In this document: piece after piece, positions 1-7,051 of the stretch
Layout: the number at the start of each line of letters is the position of its first letter
Position numbering within the stretch: the stretch's first letter is position 1
NCBI RefSeq assembly: GCF_000686025.1
Contig: NZ_JMLQ01000001.1
Coordinates: 744,001-808,000, forward strand
Direction of reading: 5' to 3'
DNA from: Rhodococcus sp. UNC23MFCrub1.1
GTDB taxonomy: Bacteria > Actinomycetota > Actinomycetes > Mycobacteriales > Mycobacteriaceae
DNA length: 64,000 nt
The notes under the pieces: model-generated
Told to the model about the DNA's origin: nothing
Seen by the model: the letters and a program-made list of their open reading frames with translations, nothing else
Database searches by the model: none
Made by a program: the position numbers and the translations under genes

Positions 1-660
1 TCTCACGGCCTTGTATCCCACGTTGCGCACGGTGCCGATGAGCGACTCGTACTCCGTTCCGAGCTTCGCGCGCAGACGCCGGACGTGCACGTCCACGGTG
101 CGGGTACCGCCGAAGAAGTCGTACCCCCACACCTCCTGCAGCAGCTGCGCTCGGGTGAAGACGCGGCCCGCGTGCTGGGCGAGGTACTTGAGGAGTTCGA
201 ACTCCTTGTAGGTGAGGTCGAGCGGTCGCCCGCGCAGACGGGCGGTGTAGGTGCCCTCGTCGATGACGAGCTCGCCGAGCGTGATCTTTCCCGAGGCCTC
301 GGGACTGCTGACGCCTCCGTGGCGGCCCACGAGCAGACGCAACCGGGCATCGAGCTCGGCGGGTCCGGTGGTGGGCAACAGGATGTCGTCGAGGCCCCAC
401 TCCGCGTTGACGGCGACCAGGCCGCCCTCGGTGAGCACGGCCACCACGGGTACCGACGAGCCGGCGCTGCCGAGCAGTCGGCACAGTCCGCGGGCGGCGG
501 CCAGATCGGTGCGGGCGTCGACGAGCGCGATGTCCGCGCTCCCGGCCTCGAGCAACGACGAGACCTCGGTCGGTGCGGGACGCACCGTGTGCGCCAGGAG
601 CGCGAGGGACGGGAGCACGGACTCCGGATCCGGATCGGAGGTCAGCAGCAGCAACTCCAC
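1..660 (-). CDS. glnR: GlnR-like OmpR-family response regulator (C-terminus cut by window edge)
   Basis: An orphan OmpR/PhoB-type transcription factor; the actinobacterial GlnR family controls nitrogen assimilation genes. 220 codons are visible without a stop. The receiver-like N-terminus begins [19 protein letters not shown] and continues with [17 protein letters not shown] and [10 protein letters not shown], a pattern I recognise from Rv0818/GlnR. The C-terminal winged helix carries [27 protein letters not shown] and GTVRNVGYK, which is DNA-binding. The start is the GTG at 658-660, preceded on the minus strand by GAGGAGG. The gene is divergent from lmeA, as in M. tuberculosis. Only the last few residues should be missing. 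Confidence 0.93.
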   Translation of the reverse strand, partial: MELLLLTSDPDPESVLPSLALLAHTVRPAPTEVSSLLEAGSADIALVDARTDLAAARGLCRLLGSAGSSVPVVAVLTEGGLVAVNAEWGLDDILLPTTGPAELDARLRLLVGRHGGVSSPEASGKITLGELVIDEGTYTARLRGRPLDLTYKEFELLKYLAQHAGRVFTRAQLLQEVWGYDFFGGTRTVDVHVRRLRAKLGTEYESLIGTVRNVGYKAVR

Positions 661-840
661 AGGGCCTCCTCGTCCACTCTTCTCCGGCCGGACGAGCCCA
701 CCAGCGGGTCCGCGACCGGCACTTCCGGTTGTTCTTCGGTCACAGACTAACCTGTCGGAAGGCAGGACAGTCGGCTGCGAGCCGCCACCGCCCGCCTCGG
801 GACCCGCCCGCAGGACACCGAACCGCCCGAGAGGAACTCC

Positions 841-1620
841 GTGCGAAAACTGATCGTCGGGCTCGTCTTCGTCCTGGCGCTCGCTCTGGCCGCCGATTTC
901 GGCACCGCCGCCTACTCCGAGTACCGCGTCTCGCGGGCACTGCGGGACGGCGGAGATCTGGTGTCCGATCCGCAGGTGACCATCCACGGCTTCCCGTTCC
1001 TGACCCAGGCGGCCGACGGCAGGTACGGCCGCGTGGAGATCCGAGCGCAGGACGTCCCCACCGACTACGTCGAGAAGACGACCATCGAGGCGACGTTGCG
1101 CGGCGTGCGTATTCCGGCCTCCGACCTGCTCGACGGATCGGTGCGCACGGTGCCCATGGATCAACTCGACGCGCGCGTCCGTATCGACGCCACCGACCTC
1201 GGCCGGTTCCTCGAGATCCCCGACCTCCAGGTCTCCACTCCCCCAGCCGACCGCTCCGACGGCACCGGCGGTTCGGGCGGTTCCGGCGAGACCACCGCCG
1301 GGGCCGTGGTCCTCACGGGCACCGTGCCCGTCGGCCCCCTGGACACCGCGGTCAGCGTCACCGCCGAGCTCCGGCTCGACGGTGGAACCGTGTCCATCGT
1401 CGCGTCGGACCTCTACTTCGGGCCCGAGGGCCAGGCCGACTTCACCATCCCCGACTTCCTGAAGCCCGCGGTCCTGGGCCTGTTCACCCGCACGATCGAC
1501 GAGCAGCAGCTGCCGTTCGGCATCCTCCCCACGTCGGTCTACGCGGAGGGCGGCCAGATCGTCATCGAGGGCAGCGCCGAGGACGTCACCATCGAACTCG
1601 ACGAGATCCGCACGCCGTGA
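841..1620 (+). CDS. lmeA: LmeA-family phospholipid-binding protein (DUF2993)
   Basis: A 259-residue exported protein with an N-terminal signal or anchor segment (about residues 4-20, [14 protein letters not shown]) followed by a DUF2993 lipid-binding domain. The mycobacterial counterpart LmeA (Rv0817c) binds phospholipids in the periplasm and is needed for mannan chain elongation of lipomannan. The glycine/serine-rich stretch TGGSGGSGE near residue 145 looks like a loop insertion. The GTG start at 841 opens the reading frame; the stop overlaps the start of the thioredoxin-like gene by 4 bp, so the two are probably co-transcribed. The assignment rests on the family pattern plus synteny next to glnR; the mannan role is inferred from mycobacteria. 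Confidence 0.85.
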   Translation: MRKLIVGLVFVLALALAADFGTAAYSEYRVSRALRDGGDLVSDPQVTIHGFPFLTQAADGRYGRVEIRAQDVPTDYVEKTTIEATLRGVRIPASDLLDGSVRTVPMDQLDARVRIDATDLGRFLEIPDLQVSTPPADRSDGTGGSGGSGETTAGAVVLTGTVPVGPLDTAVSVTAELRLDGGTVSIVASDLYFGPEGQADFTIPDFLKPAVLGLFTRTIDEQQLPFGILPTSVYAEGGQIVIEGSAEDVTIELDEIRTP

Positions 1621-2066
1621 GCGCCGTCGTCGTCCTTCTCGTCGCCCTGGCGCTCGCCGCCGTGGTGGGCCTGTGGGTCCGCCGCCGCGAGGGCGCCGTC
1701 CGCACGTCGGATCGCGGCGGCGCGTCGGGATCGCGAGCTCACGCTCTGCGCGCCGCCGGCGCCACCGACGGCGCGGTGACCGTGCTCCACTTCTCCGCCA
1801 CCTGGTGCGGCCCGTGTACGGCGGTGCGACGCGTCGTGTCCGCCGTGGTGAGCGACCTCGAGTCGGCGGGGCACCGCGTGTCCGACGTCGAGGTGGACAT
1901 GGACGAGAATCCGCAGCTCGCCCGCGACTTCGGCGTGATGTCTCTCCCGACCACCTTCGTGCTCGACGGGGCGATGCGGGAACGATCGCGCGCGTCGGGT
2001 GTGCCGTCGTCGAAGGACCTGCGGGCCGCCGTGCTCTCGGCGTCCGATTCACCCTCGTCGGAGTGA
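1617..2066 (+). CDS. Membrane-anchored thioredoxin-like protein (ThiX-like)
   Basis: A 149-residue protein with one N-terminal membrane segment (residues 3-20, rich in V/L/A), a short basic linker and a thioredoxin fold carrying the redox motif WCGPC (Cys64, Cys67) and the cis-proline region [10 protein letters not shown]. It probably acts as a disulfide reductase on the outer face of the membrane. The GTG start at 1617-1619 overlaps the lmeA stop (GTGA), which fixes the start far downstream of the longest open frame. In M. tuberculosis the equivalent position holds Rv0816c (thiX). The actual redox partner is unknown; the neighbouring sulfur genes make a link to cysteine or sulfane-sulfur handling plausible. 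Confidence 0.85.
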   Translation: MSAVVVLLVALALAAVVGLWVRRREGAVRTSDRGGASGSRAHALRAAGATDGAVTVLHFSATWCGPCTAVRRVVSAVVSDLESAGHRVSDVEVDMDENPQLARDFGVMSLPTTFVLDGAMRERSRASGVPSSKDLRAAVLSASDSPSSE

Positions 2067-2110
2067 CGAGCGACACCCGGAACTTCTGGATCTGGACCGG
2101 CGTGGGTACC

Positions 2111-2206
2111 ATGGCCGACGTGACCGCCAGCCACGAGCTTCTGCTCACCCGACGCCGCACAGTGGACCTGTGCCGCCTCGGTGGCTGTTGCTGCCGTTGC
2201 CGCTGA
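2111..2206 (+). CDS. Poly-cysteine leader peptide (31 aa uORF)
   Basis: A 31-codon reading frame, ATG to TGA, ending [12 protein letters not shown]: five cysteine codons in the last eleven, three consecutive. It lies 130 nt upstream of a sulfurtransferase operon. Leader peptides of this type ([10 protein letters not shown]-like core plus a Cys run) occur upstream of cysA2/sseC-type operons in mycobacteria, where M. smegmatis Ms5788A was shown to mediate cysteine-responsive attenuation of translation. The inferred role is that ribosome progress through the Cys codons senses charged tRNA-Cys and controls translation of the next gene. It is too short for standard ORF calling. No clear Shine-Dalgarno sequence is visible immediately before the ATG. 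Confidence 0.85.
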   Translation: MADVTASHELLLTRRRTVDLCRLGGCCCRCR

Positions 2207-2336
2207 CGACGGTCCTCCCCTCGTTGACCCGTCCGCTCGGGTACAGCCGTGCTGTACCGACCTCGGACCGCTCGACGATCGCCGGAGACCATGCGCATCC
2301 GCTCGGTCCCCTTTCCTCCACGCCAGGAGCATCTCG
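2207..2336 (+). promoter_or_regulatory. Attenuator leader RNA between uORF and sulfur operon
   Basis: The RNA after the leader peptide contains a perfect 8-bp hairpin, GGTACAGC-CGT-GCTGTACC (2240-2258). Just before the next start codon, a pyrimidine tract CTTTCCTCC (2311-2319) is complementary to the Shine-Dalgarno AGGAG (2325-2329). Folding would sequester that ribosome-binding site; a ribosome slowed at the Cys codons could change the fold. The complementarity is visible in the sequence; the switching model is carried over from the mycobacterial work. Confidence 0.6.
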
Positions 2337-2795
2337 ATGTCATCCATTCCCCCGCAGGTCGACGTTCGTGGTCCCCGCTTCGTCGCCTGGGTGACCACCG
2401 GCGTCCTCGTCGTGACGCTGCTCGTGTCGACGGTGTCGCTCACCGCTGCAGCGTTGCTCCTGGGCCTGCAGACGCTGGTCTTCGCGTACGGCGCTGCTGC
2501 CGGGCCGGCAGCGCATCCCTACGGACGCGTGTTCCGCGCCGTCGTCGCACCGCGCCTGGGCCCGGTGTCGGAGACCGAACCGACGACCCCCCTGCGGTTC
2601 GCGCAGGGACTGGGATTCGCCTTCTCGATCGTGGGAACCCTCGGGTTCGCGCTGTCCTCGACGACCGTCGGCACCGTCGCCACGGGTCTGGCCCTGTTCG
2701 CCGCCGTGCTGAACGCGGCGTTCGGAATCTGCCTGGGCTGCAAGATCTACCCACTCGCGAGTCGGCTCCTGCCGGCTCGACATGCCACCACCTGA
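2337..2795 (+). CDS. DUF4395 membrane protein
   Basis: A 152-residue integral membrane protein with about four hydrophobic segments (roughly residues 15-40, 40-55, 90-112, 112-130) and a conserved-looking CLGCK motif near the C-terminus, typical of DUF4395. Family members are usually encoded beside thioredoxin, rhodanese or other sulfur genes; the CxxC pair could take part in thiol or sulfur transfer across the membrane, but no activity has been established that I know of. The start is the ATG at 2337, preceded by CAGGAG, rather than the frame-opening ATG at 2181. It is the first gene of the operon controlled by the poly-Cys leader and lies 40 nt before cysA. Confidence 0.85.
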   Translation: MSSIPPQVDVRGPRFVAWVTTGVLVVTLLVSTVSLTAAALLLGLQTLVFAYGAAAGPAAHPYGRVFRAVVAPRLGPVSETEPTTPLRFAQGLGFAFSIVGTLGFALSSTTVGTVATGLALFAAVLNAAFGICLGCKIYPLASRLLPARHATT

Positions 2796-2835
2796 ACCAC
2801 CCACCACCTGTCAGAGAAGAATCGAAAGGAACCAC

Positions 2836-3669
2836 ATGGCTCGCTCCGACGTCCTGGTCACTGCCGACTGGGCCGAGCAGAACCTGCATGCTCCCAAGAC
2901 CGTGTTCGTCGAGGTCGACGAGGACACCAGCGCCTACGACACCGGCCACATCGAGGGTGCCGTCAAGCTCGACTGGAAGTCCGACCTCCAGGATCCGGTC
3001 CTTCGTGACTTCCTGAACCAGGAGCAGTTCTCGGACCTGCTGTCGACGCGCGGCATCGCCAACGACGACACCGTGATCCTCTACGGCGGCAACAACAACT
3101 GGTTCGCGGCCTACGCCTACTGGTATTTCAAGCTGTACGGCCACAAGGACGTCCGTCTGCTCGACGGCGGCCGCAAGAAGTGGGAACTGGACGGTCGTCC
3201 GCTGAGCACCGACGCCGTCTCCCGCGAGGGAACGTCCTACAGGGCCGAGGCTCCCGACCTGTCGATCCGCGCGTTCCGCGACGAGGTCATCGCCGCCATC
3301 GGCACCAAGAACCTCCTCGACATCCGCTCCCCCGACGAGTACTCGGGCAAGATCCTGGCGCCGGCACACCTCCCGCAGGAGCAGAGCCAGCGTCCCGGCC
3401 ACATCCCCGGCGCCGTCAACGTGCCGTGGAGCAAGGCAGCGAACGAGGACGGCACCTTCAAGTCCGACGAGGAACTGAAGGAGCTCTACGACGGTGTCGG
3501 CATCGATCCGAGCAAGGGGACGATCGCGTACTGCCGCATCGGCGAGCGCTCGTCGCACAGCTGGTTCGCACTGACGCAGCTGCTGGGCTATGAGAACGTC
3601 AAGAACTACGACGGCAGCTGGACCGAGTACGGCTCCCTCGTGGGAGCACCTATCGAGTTGGGAGCGTAA
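2836..3669 (+). CDS. cysA: Thiosulfate sulfurtransferase (rhodanese), CysA2-type
   Basis: A 277-residue two-domain rhodanese that transfers sulfane sulfur from a donor such as thiosulfate to an acceptor. The N-terminal inactive domain (about residues 1-135) has TGHIEGAVKLDW; the C-terminal domain carries the active-site loop YCRIGERSSHSW with catalytic Cys233. The length and the start MARSDVLVTADW match the mycobacterial CysA2/CysA3 proteins (Rv0815c). The ATG at 2836 follows GAAAGGA. The DUF1416 gene begins 2 nt after its stop, so the two are translationally linked, as in mycobacterial cysA2-sseC2. The leader peptide suggests the operon is derepressed when cysteine is short. Confidence 0.95.
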   Translation: MARSDVLVTADWAEQNLHAPKTVFVEVDEDTSAYDTGHIEGAVKLDWKSDLQDPVLRDFLNQEQFSDLLSTRGIANDDTVILYGGNNNWFAAYAYWYFKLYGHKDVRLLDGGRKKWELDGRPLSTDAVSREGTSYRAEAPDLSIRAFRDEVIAAIGTKNLLDIRSPDEYSGKILAPAHLPQEQSQRPGHIPGAVNVPWSKAANEDGTFKSDEELKELYDGVGIDPSKGTIAYCRIGERSSHSWFALTQLLGYENVKNYDGSWTEYGSLVGAPIELGA

Positions 3670-3671
3670 TC

Positions 3672-3980
3672 ATGTGTGGAGCACCTGCTCAGGGACAGAC
3701 CCTTCCCGCCGGCGTCGACGTGGAGAAGGAGACGGTCATCACGGGCCGTGTCCTGGCCGCGTCGGACGGTCAGCCCGTCGGCGGTGCGTACGTGCGCCTG
3801 CTCGACAGCACGGGTGAGTTCACCGCCGAGGTCGTCGCGTCCGGAACCGGCGACTTCCGCTTCTTCGCGGCCCCCGGCACCTGGACGCTGCGCGCGCTGT
3901 CCGCGTCCGGCAACGGCGACGTGACCATCTCGCCCGAGTCCGCCGGCCTCCACGAGGCCGAGATCTCGATCGGCGCCTGA
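3672..3980 (+). CDS. sseC: DUF1416 protein, SseC-like
   Basis: A 102-residue soluble protein beginning MCGAPAQGQTLPAGVD with a carboxypeptidase-regulatory-like beta-sandwich pattern (ITGRVLAASDGQPVGGAYVRLLD). It matches the DUF1416 family encoded directly after cysA2 in mycobacteria (SseC2, Rv0814c), annotated there as a sulfur-metabolism protein without a proven activity. The invariant-looking Cys2 directly after the start methionine is notable and could be an acceptor of persulfide sulfur from the rhodanese, but this is speculation. It is the last gene of the operon and is followed by a strong terminator. Confidence 0.9.
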   Translation: MCGAPAQGQTLPAGVDVEKETVITGRVLAASDGQPVGGAYVRLLDSTGEFTAEVVASGTGDFRFFAAPGTWTLRALSASGNGDVTISPESAGLHEAEISIGA

Positions 3981-4002
3981 CCGAACACCTCTCGTTTCAG
4001 CC

Positions 4003-4036
4003 GAACACCCTCCCCAGCGTGCTGGGGAGGGTGTTC
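4003..4036. terminator. Strong bidirectional hairpin terminator
   Basis: A perfect inverted repeat of 16 nt (GAACACCCTCCCCAGC and its complement) with a 2-nt centre lies between the convergent sseC and cutinase-like genes. There is no long U-tract, as is usual for actinobacterial intrinsic terminators. Confidence 0.85.
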
Positions 4037-4070
4037 GCGTCGTGGAGGGTGTGCGATCCGACCGCGGGAA

Positions 4071-5573
4071 CTACTTGCCGGGCTCCGGCGGGAGGCCGAG
4101 GGACTTCAGCACTTCCTCCCACGTCGACGGCACCGTCTCCACGGGCTGCGCCGGCGGCGCGAGATAGCCGGGATTCACCGGGGGAATCACGCGGGGCTCG
4201 GCGGGCGCCGTCGTGTCTCCCGCAGGAGGAGCGGCCGGCTCGTCGACCGGAGGGGCCTCGCTCTGCTCGCGAGCGAGGTCGGTGATCCAGCGGATCATCT
4301 TCTCGCTCTCCCAGTCGCGGCCGTTGTCCGGGAAGTTGTCCCAGTAGTAGAGGTGCTGCAGGAACCCCAGTTCGACGTAGGGCTTCTCGAGCAGCTGCGG
4401 GATGTCGGCGTTGTCCTCGCCGAACCCCACGGCCTCCGCCTGCAGCTTGGCCTCGACGACGGGGCGGCCGGGACCGAGCGCCCACGTCACTGCGTCGAAC
4501 ATCTCGCGCGGCGTCGGCGACCTCTCGTCCGGCAGTGGCTGGGTGCGGTCCGACACCCGGAGCATCACGTCGAGCAGGGACTCGTCCGACGTGGCGAAGT
4601 CCGGGTCGCTGAAGACGTGCGCGATGGTGCGAGCCGCGACGTCGGACGAGACCGCGACGAACTCGGTGACGGTGCGGCCCGGATCGAGCAGGGTGAAGTG
4701 CATCCGCCCGAAGACGTTGAGCGCCAACGGCAGGACGCCGAGGTTCTCCGGTGCGTCACAGGCGATGTCCATCGGACGGCACGCCCACCGGATCTTGTTC
4801 GTGAGGGTTCCGTAGTCCTTCGGCTCGGACGACATGAAGCCACCACCCGGCGGACCGGGCTTGTCCAGAGACGCAGTGCCTGCAGGGCGGTACGGATCTC
4901 CGACGAGGGCGACCCCGGCGATGTCGTCGGACGTCACGTGCGCCGTGGACGGTCGGGACCCGATGTCGACGGCGAGGCGCTCGACCACCTCGGCACCCAC
5001 GCTGTAGCCGAGCAGCACGTACTTCGTCGACGTGCCGCACGCGGTCTTGTTGGCGTCGATCATCCGGCCCATGGTCGCGAGGCCCTCGGCGACGGATTCC
5101 TGATAGGTGGGCACCGGCTCGGCCACGGCCACGCCGTACTCCGACGCGTACGGCACGTACACCCAACCGACTCGTCCGGGCGTGGACGCCGAGGCCTCCC
5201 CCGCGGGCACGGTCACGTTGCCGACCCAGTTGGACCACGGCAGCCGGTCCACCTCGTCGACGGGGTTCCGGTCCGACTCCGAGTCCGTCGCGCCCGTGAT
5301 GGCGACGATGAGCACGTCGGGGCAGTCGTACGCGTAGTTGTTCGGATCCTGATCGACCTTCGTGCCCAGCCCGAACGTGTCGAGCACCGACTCGACGGGG
5401 TCGTCGCCCAGACCGAGCGGATCGGAGGGGGTGATCGGTGCCGCCCCCGCCAGTCCTCCAGGGATCGCGCACAACAGCAGTGTCGCGAGGGCAGCGGTCG
5501 CCGCGCGCAGCACGATCCTCGTCGGCCCGGTCCGCCGACGGTCGGTCGGGTCGAGCCCGGTCACACGAAGCAT
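4071..5573 (-). CDS. Secreted cutinase-family serine esterase
   Basis: A 500-residue exported alpha/beta hydrolase. The N-terminus has a basic region and a hydrophobic segment (about residues 20-45, ALATLLLCAIPGGLAGAA) forming a signal peptide. The catalytic serine lies in GYSVGAE (Ser191); an Asp (DIACDAP region) and a His (RMHFTLLDP) further on could complete the triad. The cysteines in YDCPDV and the later WACRPMDIACDA could form the disulfides usual in cutinase-like proteins. The C-terminal 70-80 residues are proline/alanine-rich (PPVDEPAAPPAGD) and probably extended. Actinobacterial homologs cleave esters such as polysorbate or phospholipids. The native substrate is unknown. Confidence 0.85.
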   Translation of the reverse strand: MLRVTGLDPTDRRRTGPTRIVLRAATAALATLLLCAIPGGLAGAAPITPSDPLGLGDDPVESVLDTFGLGTKVDQDPNNYAYDCPDVLIVAITGATDSESDRNPVDEVDRLPWSNWVGNVTVPAGEASASTPGRVGWVYVPYASEYGVAVAEPVPTYQESVAEGLATMGRMIDANKTACGTSTKYVLLGYSVGAEVVERLAVDIGSRPSTAHVTSDDIAGVALVGDPYRPAGTASLDKPGPPGGGFMSSEPKDYGTLTNKIRWACRPMDIACDAPENLGVLPLALNVFGRMHFTLLDPGRTVTEFVAVSSDVAARTIAHVFSDPDFATSDESLLDVMLRVSDRTQPLPDERSPTPREMFDAVTWALGPGRPVVEAKLQAEAVGFGEDNADIPQLLEKPYVELGFLQHLYYWDNFPDNGRDWESEKMIRWITDLAREQSEAPPVDEPAAPPAGDTTAPAEPRVIPPVNPGYLAPPAQPVETVPSTWEEVLKSLGLPPEPGK

Positions 5574-5735
5574 GGATGGATCACCCTCGTCTCTCGGTTC
5601 CAGAACCTCACGACCTTAAACAATGAATCGCGTCACCGGACCCGGCACAGGTTGTCATCCGTCACACAGTCTGCCGACCGCCTGCGTCGACCGATCGCGA
5701 CGGCGGCCCGTGGCAGATCCACGACACCGCCGGTC

Positions 5736-5741
5736 TACAAT
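5736..5741 (+). promoter_or_regulatory. -10 box of a leaderless promoter
   Basis: TACAAT ends 6 nt before the GTG at 5748, the spacing expected when transcription begins at the start codon. No convincing -35 was seen. Confidence 0.55.
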
Positions 5742-5747
5742 CGGTGC

Positions 5748-5846
5748 GTGGTCCTATTCTTCGAAGCACTCCTCATCCTGGCGTCGATCCTCATCGCCTG
5801 GTTCTCGCTGTACGTCGTCTATCGCCTGGTCACCGACGAGTCGTGA
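5748..5846 (+). CDS. Small single-span membrane protein (32 aa)
   Basis: GTG start and TGA stop encode 32 residues: a hydrophobic helix from about residue 2 to 25 ([18 protein letters not shown]) and a short C-terminal tail RLVTDES. Three observations support expression: a TACAAT box at leaderless distance upstream, an uninterrupted membrane-helix pattern, and a 4-bp GTGA overlap with the FABP gene that follows, which implies translational coupling. I do not recognise a named family. A role as a membrane partner or anchor for the downstream protein is possible but unproven. Confidence 0.65.
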   Translation: MVLFFEALLILASILIAWFSLYVVYRLVTDES

Positions 5847-6505
5847 CCGACGAGTTCGGCACCCCGGCGCCCCGCCTGAGCGGTGACGCCGCGGTCGCGC
5901 GTGCGGAGGAACGGGCCAAGGAGACGGCCGGGCGCAACATCCCGCTGCTCCCCGATCTGCCCGGTGACGGTGACACCGCCAATCTGCGGCAGGGTCCCGA
6001 CATCTCGCACTCCATGCTGGCACTGCTGCCGCTGGTCGGCGTGTGGCGCGGCACCGGTGAGGGACACGACGCCGAGGGCGACTACACACTGGGACAGCAG
6101 ATCGTCGTGAGCCACGACGGCGGTCCCTACCTGTCGTGGGAGTCCCGCACCTGGCGCGTCGACGAGAACGGCGCCTACGCCGGTCGCGACCTGCGCGAGT
6201 CCGGCTTCTGGCGGGTGAGCGGAACCGGTGAGCCCGGTGACGACGGCGAGGAGACTCTCGAGCTCCTACTGACCCACGCGAGCGGGCTCATCGAGCTGTA
6301 CTACGGCCGCGCACTGACGCAGTCGTCCTGGGAGCTGGCCACCGACGTGGTCATCAGAAGCACGTCGGCGGCGCTGGTCGGGGGCGCGAAGCGTCTCTAC
6401 GGCATCGTCGAGGGTGGCGATCTCGCGTACGTCGAGGAGCGGGTCGGACCGGACGGCGATCTCGAGCCCCGGCTGTCCGCCCGCCTCGAACGCTACGTGG
6501 GCTGA
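5843..6505 (+). CDS. Nitrobindin-like FABP family protein (DUF1794), Rv0813c-type
   Basis: A 220-residue protein whose C-terminal ~160 residues form the calycin-type beta-barrel of the nitrobindin/FABP-like family, recognised by GVWRGTG (residues 66-72, the GxWxGxG motif) and [12 protein letters not shown]. Nitrobindins bind ferric heme through a C-terminal histidine. Here the equivalent segment reads [14 protein letters not shown], with Arg where I would expect the His before LSA, so heme binding is doubtful, as discussed for Rv0813c. The first ~50 residues are a charged extension. The GTG at 5843 overlaps the small membrane gene by 4 bp; earlier GTGs in frame lie inside that gene. The ligand is unknown. 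Confidence 0.85.
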   Translation: MTDEFGTPAPRLSGDAAVARAEERAKETAGRNIPLLPDLPGDGDTANLRQGPDISHSMLALLPLVGVWRGTGEGHDAEGDYTLGQQIVVSHDGGPYLSWESRTWRVDENGAYAGRDLRESGFWRVSGTGEPGDDGEETLELLLTHASGLIELYYGRALTQSSWELATDVVIRSTSAALVGGAKRLYGIVEGGDLAYVEERVGPDGDLEPRLSARLERYVG

Positions 6506-6831
6506 CGCTCGCCCTTCTCGCTCTCCGCATCCTTCCCGGAACCGGTGTCGGCCTTCTCGGTGTCGGATTTCTCGGTGTCGGATTTTTCGGAGGCACCGTC
6601 CTCGTCGAAGTCCGCGAACGCGGTACCGGACACGGTGCCGCCGGTGCCGGGCAGCGTCACCGTCTCGCGCGCACCGGTCTCGTACCGCGCATTGAGGCCG
6701 TCCATCTTCTCGCCGGCGCGATCGAGGTCCTCCTGCGTCAGCTCGGGGCCCACGGTCTCCTCGTTCGCCGAACCGGTGTCGGAGGACGTGTCGTCGGTGG
6801 TCGTCGTGTCGGGCTGCTCGTCACTCGTCAT
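6493..6831 (-). CDS. Acidic low-complexity hypothetical protein
   Basis: 112 residues starting [18 protein letters not shown], strongly acidic and rich in D/E/S/T, with a short imperfect repeat [17 protein letters not shown] near the C-terminus, encoded by a 15-bp DNA repeat. A central segment, [19 protein letters not shown], may be helical. It has no membrane segment or catalytic motif and is probably disordered. The ATG at 6829-6831 has GTGGGGG in front. The 3' end overlaps the convergent FABP gene by 13 nt. The function is not recognised. Confidence 0.6.
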   Translation of the reverse strand: MTSDEQPDTTTTDDTSSDTGSANEETVGPELTQEDLDRAGEKMDGLNARYETGARETVTLPGTGGTVSGTAFADFDEDGASEKSDTEKSDTEKADTGSGKDAESEKGERQPT

Positions 6832-6913
6832 GTCCCCCACAGTGACACAGGCGAGGGGGTCTGCTCGGCAGAACGGGAAAGACCAGGCGCGCGGGCCTGG
6901 TCCGGACATGGGA

Positions 6914-6989
6914 CGACCCCCGAGCCCTACCGGTACACCGTTGCAGGAGTACGGGTCTCGGTCTGGACGGACCGAGGGCTCGGGGGTCG
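6914..6989 (-). repeat. Long inverted repeat with internal hairpin (terminator or small RNA candidate)
   Basis: CGACCCCCGAGCCCT (6914-6928) and its exact complement (6975-6989) flank 46 nt. Read on the minus strand, the loop contains a 5-bp hairpin CGGTC-CGTCCA-GACCG next to the closing stem. It lies between cydC (3' end 7052) and the acidic-protein gene (start 6831), both minus strand, so it could end cydABDC transcription. A 46-nt branched loop is larger than a simple terminator needs. The remaining intergenic sequence (6832-7051) shows no gene. Confidence 0.6.
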
Positions 6990-7051
6990 GGTAGCTGCCT
7001 GGTATTCGCCCGCCGCTCGCGCGGTGAGAGAAGAACCGTCAGCGGTTGCGG

